DNA from: Pseudomonadota bacterium
GTDB lineage: Bacteria > Desulfobacterota > Desulfovibrionia > Desulfovibrionales > Desulfovibrionaceae
NCBI GenBank assembly: GCA_023426275.1
Contig: JAFABC010000043.1
Coordinates: 1 to 10,840 of the forward strand
Reading direction: 5' to 3'
Length of the DNA stretch: 10,840 nucleotides
Shown here one piece after another: positions 7,752-10,840 of this stretch. Each line of letters begins with the position of its first letter. Within the stretch, counting starts at the first letter, position 1. Under the pieces are notes generated by a model. That model made no database searches. It saw only the letters and a program-made list of their open reading frames with translations, and was not told where the DNA came from. The position numbers and the translations under genes were made by a program.

Positions 7752-7919
7752 TTAGCCGCCGATCTGCTTGTTGATGTCGTCGAAGACGCCGCTGAGGGTC
7801 TGGCCCAGGGTGGTGACGACGCCGACGATGACGGCGGCGATCAGAGCAGCCATGAGTCCGTATTCAACCGCCGTGGCCCCTTCTTCGTTCCGCAGAAAAT
7901 TGGTGATGGCGCGCAGCAT
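7752..7919 (-). CDS. Flp-type (type IVb) pilin, copy A
   Basis: A 55-residue prepilin. The leader MLRAITNFLRNEEG ends in the Gly14 cut site of a TadV/CpaA-type prepilin peptidase. The mature protein begins ATAVEY, with Glu at +5 and Tyr at +6 as in Flp pilins, followed by a hydrophobic helix (about 21-40) and a short polar tail ending in Ile-Gly-Gly. After cleavage, about 41 residues assemble through Tad secretion machinery into bundled adhesive pili. The start is supported by GGGAG about 8 bases upstream. It ends in TAA. It differs from the pilin at 8239-8406 only at residue 45 (Val here, Thr there) and by four silent changes. No tad, rcp or cpa gene is present nearby, so assembly functions must be encoded elsewhere. 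A sigma-54-type promoter lies about 64 bases upstream of the ATG. Confidence 0.92.
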   Translation of the reverse strand: MLRAITNFLRNEEGATAVEYGLMAALIAAVIVGVVTTLGQTLSGVFDDINKQIGG

Positions 7920-7982
7920 GGTCGTTCTCCCTTGTTTATGTTTATCCGGGGGTGTCCCCTTTTCGCTCGTGCCAGGGATAAA

Positions 7983-7997
7983 GCAGGGGGCGTGCCA
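7983..7997 (-). promoter_or_regulatory. Sigma-54 (-24/-12) promoter of pilin gene A
   Basis: The minus strand reads CTGGCACGCCCCCTGCTTT. The invariant GG and GC are separated by exactly 10 bases, and TGGCACG matches the -24 consensus completely; the -12 box is CTGCT instead of TTGCT. The start would fall near 7970, about 50 bases before the pilin ATG. The identical 15-base core lies at the matching position before pilin gene B. Such promoters need RpoN and an ATP-driven activator bound upstream. Confidence 0.8.
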
Positions 7998-8073
7998 GAG
8001 TTGGTTTCTCTTTGAATATATTGAAATGTAAGGGAAAATAAATTGTGTTTGTGTTAGCGCGCTTGGATTGATG

Positions 8074-8088
8074 GAATCGTGGCGATTC
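8074..8088. promoter_or_regulatory. Dyad GAATCG-TGG-CGATTC, candidate activator site
   Basis: A perfect 6-bp inverted repeat with a 3-base centre lies about 110 bases upstream of the predicted sigma-54 start of pilin gene A. That is the usual distance for an enhancer-binding activator. The AT-rich stretch in between (8015-8060) could bend or bind IHF. No equal motif appears before pilin gene B, so the role is only a suggestion. Confidence 0.3.
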
Positions 8089-8153
8089 GTTCCAGGATTT
8101 GTGGAACCGATGCGGCAGGGGAAGGGCGGACGGTCGGGCGCGGCCGGACGGCC

Positions 8154-8197
8154 AAAATGCCAAAGGCCGCCTTCGTTTCCGAAGACGGCCCCGGCAT
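8154..8197 (-). terminator. Intrinsic terminator of pilin gene B
   Basis: On the minus strand ATGCC pairs with GGCAT as an outer stem. After a small internal loop, GGCCGTCTTCG pairs with CGAAGGCGGCC around a GAAA tetraloop, and TTTT (8157-8154) follows directly. The stem is long and GC-rich, about 42 bases past the pilin stop codon. The site also insulates the pilin A promoter downstream. Confidence 0.8.
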
Positions 8198-8238
8198 GAT
8201 GCGCGAAATGCTGTGGGCGTCGAGTCGCCTGAGCGGGA

Positions 8239-8406
8239 CTAGCCGCCGATCTGCTTGTTGATATCGTCGAAAGTGCCGCTGAGGGTCTGGCCCAGGGTGG
8301 TGACGACGCCGACGATGACGGCGGCGATCAGCGCGGCCATGAGTCCGTATTCAACCGCCGTGGCCCCTTCCTCGTTCCGCAGAAAATTGGTGATGGCGCG
8401 CAGCAT
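8239..8406 (-). CDS. Flp-type (type IVb) pilin, copy B
   Basis: A 55-residue prepilin with the same leader, Gly14 cleavage site, Glu+5/Tyr+6 pair and hydrophobic helix as its neighbour, but Thr at residue 45 where copy A has Val. Codon 45 differs at all three bases (ACT against GTC) although the rest of the gene shows only four silent changes. The start is supported by GGGGAGG ending 5 bases before the ATG. It ends in TAG where copy A ends in TAA. It has its own sigma-54 promoter and its own terminator, so the two pilins are separate units rather than an operon. A longer in-frame reading from 8652 is rejected because it would run through the promoter. The two could be alternative or mixed subunits of one pilus. 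Confidence 0.92.
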   Translation of the reverse strand: MLRAITNFLRNEEGATAVEYGLMAALIAAVIVGVVTTLGQTLSGTFDDINKQIGG

Positions 8407-8467
8407 GCTATCCTCCCCGTGTTTCTCGCTGTCCCTGTGGATGCGTCTGGTTCTGCCCGGGAGAAAA

Positions 8468-8482
8468 GCAGGGGGCGTGCCA
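8468..8482 (-). promoter_or_regulatory. Sigma-54 (-24/-12) promoter of pilin gene B
   Basis: The minus strand reads ACTGGCACGCCCCCTGCTTT, with the same core as the pilin A promoter and the required GG-N10-GC spacing. It lies 62 bases before the ATG (64 in copy A), while the leaders between promoter and gene have diverged. The conservation of this core within changed flanks argues that it is functional. Confidence 0.8.
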
Positions 8483-8539
8483 GTTGGAGGCTGTTTTGTA
8501 TGTCCCTTGAAATAACAGGATAATTTTTTGAAGCGCGCC

Positions 8540-8597
8540 AAAAGGTTCCCATGTTTATGGACCTGGGGCCGGACAATCCCGAAATCATGGAACCCTT
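8540..8597 (-). terminator. Stem-loop with T-run after the membrane protein gene
   Basis: On the minus strand AAGGGTTCCATG (8597-8586) pairs with CATGGGAACCTT (8553-8542), with one single-base bulge on each arm and a loop of about 32 bases. TTTT (8543-8540) overlaps the end of the stem. It begins 3 bases past the stop codon at 8600, as expected for a terminator. The same dyad is centred about 113 bases upstream of the predicted pilin B start and could instead be an activator site. Confidence 0.4.
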
Positions 8598-8599
8598 GG

Positions 8600-10795
8600 T
8601 CAGGGCTGGGGCCGAAGGCGCGCCCCCAGGATGCCGAAGCGTTTGGCCGCATCCGGCCCGGGCGGCGTGGCCCGCATGGTCAGCCGGCTGTCGCCGGGCG
8701 GCAGGGTCAGGTCCAGGCTGACGGGCGTGGACGGGCCGGCGGAGGCGATCTCCCGGGACAGCCCCGGGCCGTCGAGGCGCAGGCACACCGGCGTCAGGGC
8801 GATCAGTCGCCAGGACAGGCGCGCCGCGACGGGCCGGTCCGTTTTGTTTCGCAGCCGGACGACCCCGGTCGGGCCGCTCCAGACGATGTCGCCGGTGATG
8901 GCCCGCTCGGGCGGGGTGAAGCCCTGGCCGAAGCGCAGGACGACCCCGGTCGCCACCCGGGGCGTCAGACGGTCGGCCGGGAGCAGGGCCAGGGAGTCCA
9001 CGGCGATGGCCTCTCCGGCAAGCGTTGTTTCGGCCAGCCCGCGCCGGCCCACGGCATTGGCCGGAACCACGCGCCATGGGTCGCCGTCCGAGGCGGTATC
9101 CTGGAAAATGAGATCGAAAAAGCGGTTGCCGCTGTCGATGGCCACGTCCACCCGGTCGGCCAGCGGCACCGGCGCGTCCGGTTGCCCGGCATAGGGATCG
9201 TCGTTTGGCGGTCCCAGGCGCGTCACCCGGGCCAGGGCCACGGCCGTCACCGGAGCGGTGCGGCCGGACAGCCGGCGCAGGGCGAAGACCGGCTGGCCGG
9301 GCGGCAGCGAGGCCGGGGCGGCGGCGGTCACGTGCAGGCGCTTGCCGGCATGGTGGGAAAACCAGTCTTCCCAATAGCCCTGGCGGGTTTTCTCCTCGTT
9401 GACAGCCTGGAACAGGTCCGGCGCGACCAGCCAGGCGCCGTCCGGCACGGCGGCAAAGGCCGGGGCGGCCACGGCCAGGCTGGCCACGCGCCAGCGGCTG
9501 GCCGCCGCCACCTTGCTTTCGCGCACCGAGGCGTTGATGGAGGCGGTGGTCAGGGCCGTGCCGGCGGCCAGCAGGGACAGCGCCCCGGCCAGGACTTGTC
9601 GCGCCCGTGGCCGTCCGGCCAGTCGGCGGCACAGCCACAGGCCGCCAAGGGCCAGGAGCAGGGCGATGGCGTAGCCGGAAAAGGTCGAGGTCACGTACCA
9701 GGCCAGCCCGCCGGCGGCCGGCTCCTGGTACTTGGGCGACAGGGCGATGAGCATGTTGGGACAAAAAATCGCATATACGGCCAGCAGCACGGCCAGGGGT
9801 CGCCACCGGGGCCGCTCGCCGGGCCGGGTGAGCAGGTGAAAGGTCAGTCCCCCCGTGGCCAGGGCCAGGGCGATCCAGGCCGGGGCCACTCGGGACCAGT
9901 GGGCCGCAAGCTGGCCCAGGTAGTGGCTCCAGTCGAGCACCAGGGCGTTGGTCGCGACCGGAAACCGGTTGATATAGTCGAGATTGAGCCCGAAGGCCCC
10001 GAGCGGGCGGGCGGTCAGGCTGTAGACGGCGATGGTCTTGAGGATGGCGAAGGGATCGTGCAGGGCCAGGGTGTTGCCGCTGTACTGGCTCGGATGGGCC
10101 AGCCGGTAGGCCAGGGTGATGGCCAGAAAGGCCGCGAAGCCGAGGCTGGATACGGCCATGGTGCGCAGCCGTGTGCGGACCGGGGCCTCCCGGGTCAGCC
10201 AGACCACGCCCCACAGCACCGGCGCATAGGCGAGAAAGGCCTCGAAATGGCAGCAGGCGGCAAAGGACAGGGCCACGGCCCCGGCCAGAAAGCCCCGCCG
10301 GCCGTCCCGGCAAAAGCGCCACAGGCAGTACGCCGCCCAGCCGATGCACAACAAGCCGGAATCGAACACCAGCGGATACGACGTCAGGATGTTGTGGTGC
10401 CAGCTGTCCTGGTAAAAGGCCAGGGCGAACAGGAACGCCAGGAGCCCCAGGCCGGGCGGACCGGCGATGCGGGCGGCGATGCCGCAAAACGAGGCCATGG
10501 CCGCCAGAAAGACCGTGAGCGAGAGCGCCTTGCGCACGGGCAGGCTGTCCAGGAAATAGGGCAGCGAGGTCAGGCCCACGTGCAGGTAATGGTGGAACCG
10601 GCCGCTGCCCGTGGCCAGTTCGGTGGTCAGTTCGCCCAGCCGGCCGGTGATGACGTGCTGCTCGTAGTACAGGCCGTCACTGGTGGTCGGCCCGGTGCGC
10701 AGGTAGCCCCAGAAGGCCAGCACGGCCACCACGGCAAGGCAGGCCAGCGGCAGCAGGCGGCTTCGTGTCGGTATGGCGGTCAGCATGGGGGCCAT
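8600..10795 (-). CDS. Polytopic membrane protein, GT-C glycosyltransferase-like, with C-terminal beta domain
   Basis: A 731-residue inner-membrane protein that I do not recognise as a named gene. One membrane segment lies at about 12-32. Next comes a periplasmic loop with SDGLYYEQH (39-47), reminiscent of the DEAYY-like first-loop motif of GT39/PMT-type transferases but with only one acidic residue at that place. About ten further hydrophobic segments lie between 83 and 418. Residues about 430-731 are soluble and rich in beta-strand patterns, with no cysteine-rich or repeat features. This layout suits lipid-linked sugar transferases acting on the periplasmic side. The donor, acceptor and even catalysis are not shown. 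The ATG at 10795 has no clear ribosome site; an in-frame ATG at 10786 is equally possible. It lies upstream of the pilin genes on the same strand but behind a likely terminator. Confidence 0.7.
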   Translation of the reverse strand: MAPMLTAIPTRSRLLPLACLAVVAVLAFWGYLRTGPTTSDGLYYEQHVITGRLGELTTELATGSGRFHHYLHVGLTSLPYFLDSLPVRKALSLTVFLAAMASFCGIAARIAGPPGLGLLAFLFALAFYQDSWHHNILTSYPLVFDSGLLCIGWAAYCLWRFCRDGRRGFLAGAVALSFAACCHFEAFLAYAPVLWGVVWLTREAPVRTRLRTMAVSSLGFAAFLAITLAYRLAHPSQYSGNTLALHDPFAILKTIAVYSLTARPLGAFGLNLDYINRFPVATNALVLDWSHYLGQLAAHWSRVAPAWIALALATGGLTFHLLTRPGERPRWRPLAVLLAVYAIFCPNMLIALSPKYQEPAAGGLAWYVTSTFSGYAIALLLALGGLWLCRRLAGRPRARQVLAGALSLLAAGTALTTASINASVRESKVAAASRWRVASLAVAAPAFAAVPDGAWLVAPDLFQAVNEEKTRQGYWEDWFSHHAGKRLHVTAAAPASLPPGQPVFALRRLSGRTAPVTAVALARVTRLGPPNDDPYAGQPDAPVPLADRVDVAIDSGNRFFDLIFQDTASDGDPWRVVPANAVGRRGLAETTLAGEAIAVDSLALLPADRLTPRVATGVVLRFGQGFTPPERAITGDIVWSGPTGVVRLRNKTDRPVAARLSWRLIALTPVCLRLDGPGLSREIASAGPSTPVSLDLTLPPGDSRLTMRATPPGPDAAKRFGILGARLRPQP

Positions 10796-10816
10796 CCAAA
10801 AGTTGGTGAAGATTGG

Positions 10817-10840
10817 GAAGATGCCTCCGGCGGCCGGGGG
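10817..10840 (+). repeat. Dispersed palindromic element, copy C (cut by window edge)
   Basis: The last 24 bases begin GAAGATGCCTCCGGCGGCCG and match the first 22 bases of copy A exactly. The stem and GAAA hairpin expected next would lie beyond the window. It sits about 20 bases upstream of the membrane protein start codon, so here the element is near a 5' end rather than after a gene. Confidence 0.55.

Noticed and set aside
7942..8163. A 73-codon minus-strand frame upstream of pilin A
   Set aside because: It overlaps the promoter, the candidate activator dyad and the end of the pilin B terminator; composition is random and no start signal is visible.
8407..8652. An 82-residue N-terminal extension of pilin B
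   Set aside because: It would cover the sigma-54 promoter and leader; the short start gives a normal Flp prepilin with a good ribosome site and matches copy A.
8328..10487. A 719-codon minus-strand frame overlapping the membrane protein in another phase
   Set aside because: Arg/Pro/Gly-rich translation without membrane segments or domains, and it runs into the pilin B promoter and gene out of frame.

Overview
The window is GC-rich bacterial DNA. Its codon use, the layout of the chemoreceptor and hybrid kinase, and the recurring palindromic element between genes fit a free-living, motile sulfate-reducing deltaproteobacterium of the Desulfovibrio/Solidesulfovibrio type. That placement is an inference from general resemblance; there is no rRNA or other marker here to prove it.

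Layout. (1) 112-2382 (-): a methyl-accepting chemotaxis protein with a large periplasmic double-Cache-type sensor. (2) 2383-2877: a 495-base divergent promoter region, more AT-rich than the rest, with a sigma-70-like promoter for the receptor overlapped by an inverted repeat. (3) 2878-7080 (+): a 1400-residue fusion of CheB methylesterase, CheR methyltransferase, PAS domains, an ideal heptad coiled coil, histidine kinase and receiver, all with intact catalytic residues. (4) 7205-7591 (-): a PaaI-like hotdog thioesterase, convergent with the fusion gene. (5) 7611-8482 (-): two tandem, nearly identical Flp-type (type IVb) pilin genes. Each has its own terminator and its own -24/-12 sigma-54 promoter with the same 15-base core. 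(6) 8600-10795 (-): a polytopic membrane protein of GT-C-like layout with a C-terminal beta-rich domain. A roughly 65-base palindromic element occurs at 34-98, at 7101-7168 and, cut by the window edge, at 10817-10840.

How it may work together. The receptor and the CheB/CheR/kinase fusion are divergent neighbours with matching chemistry: one is a methylation target, the other carries both methylation enzymes plus a phosphorelay. A sensory module joining receptor methylation to a two-component output is plausible but not proven. The pilin pair is a separate sigma-54-dependent module whose Tad/Flp secretion machinery is not in the window. The thioesterase and the membrane protein have no demonstrated link to either module; pilin modification by the membrane protein is only a speculation from proximity.

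The most notable points are the duplicated sigma-54 pilin cassettes, where coding parts are almost unchanged while leaders and terminators have diverged and one codon is replaced at all three positions; the receptor/CheB-CheR-kinase pairing; and the dispersed palindromic element.
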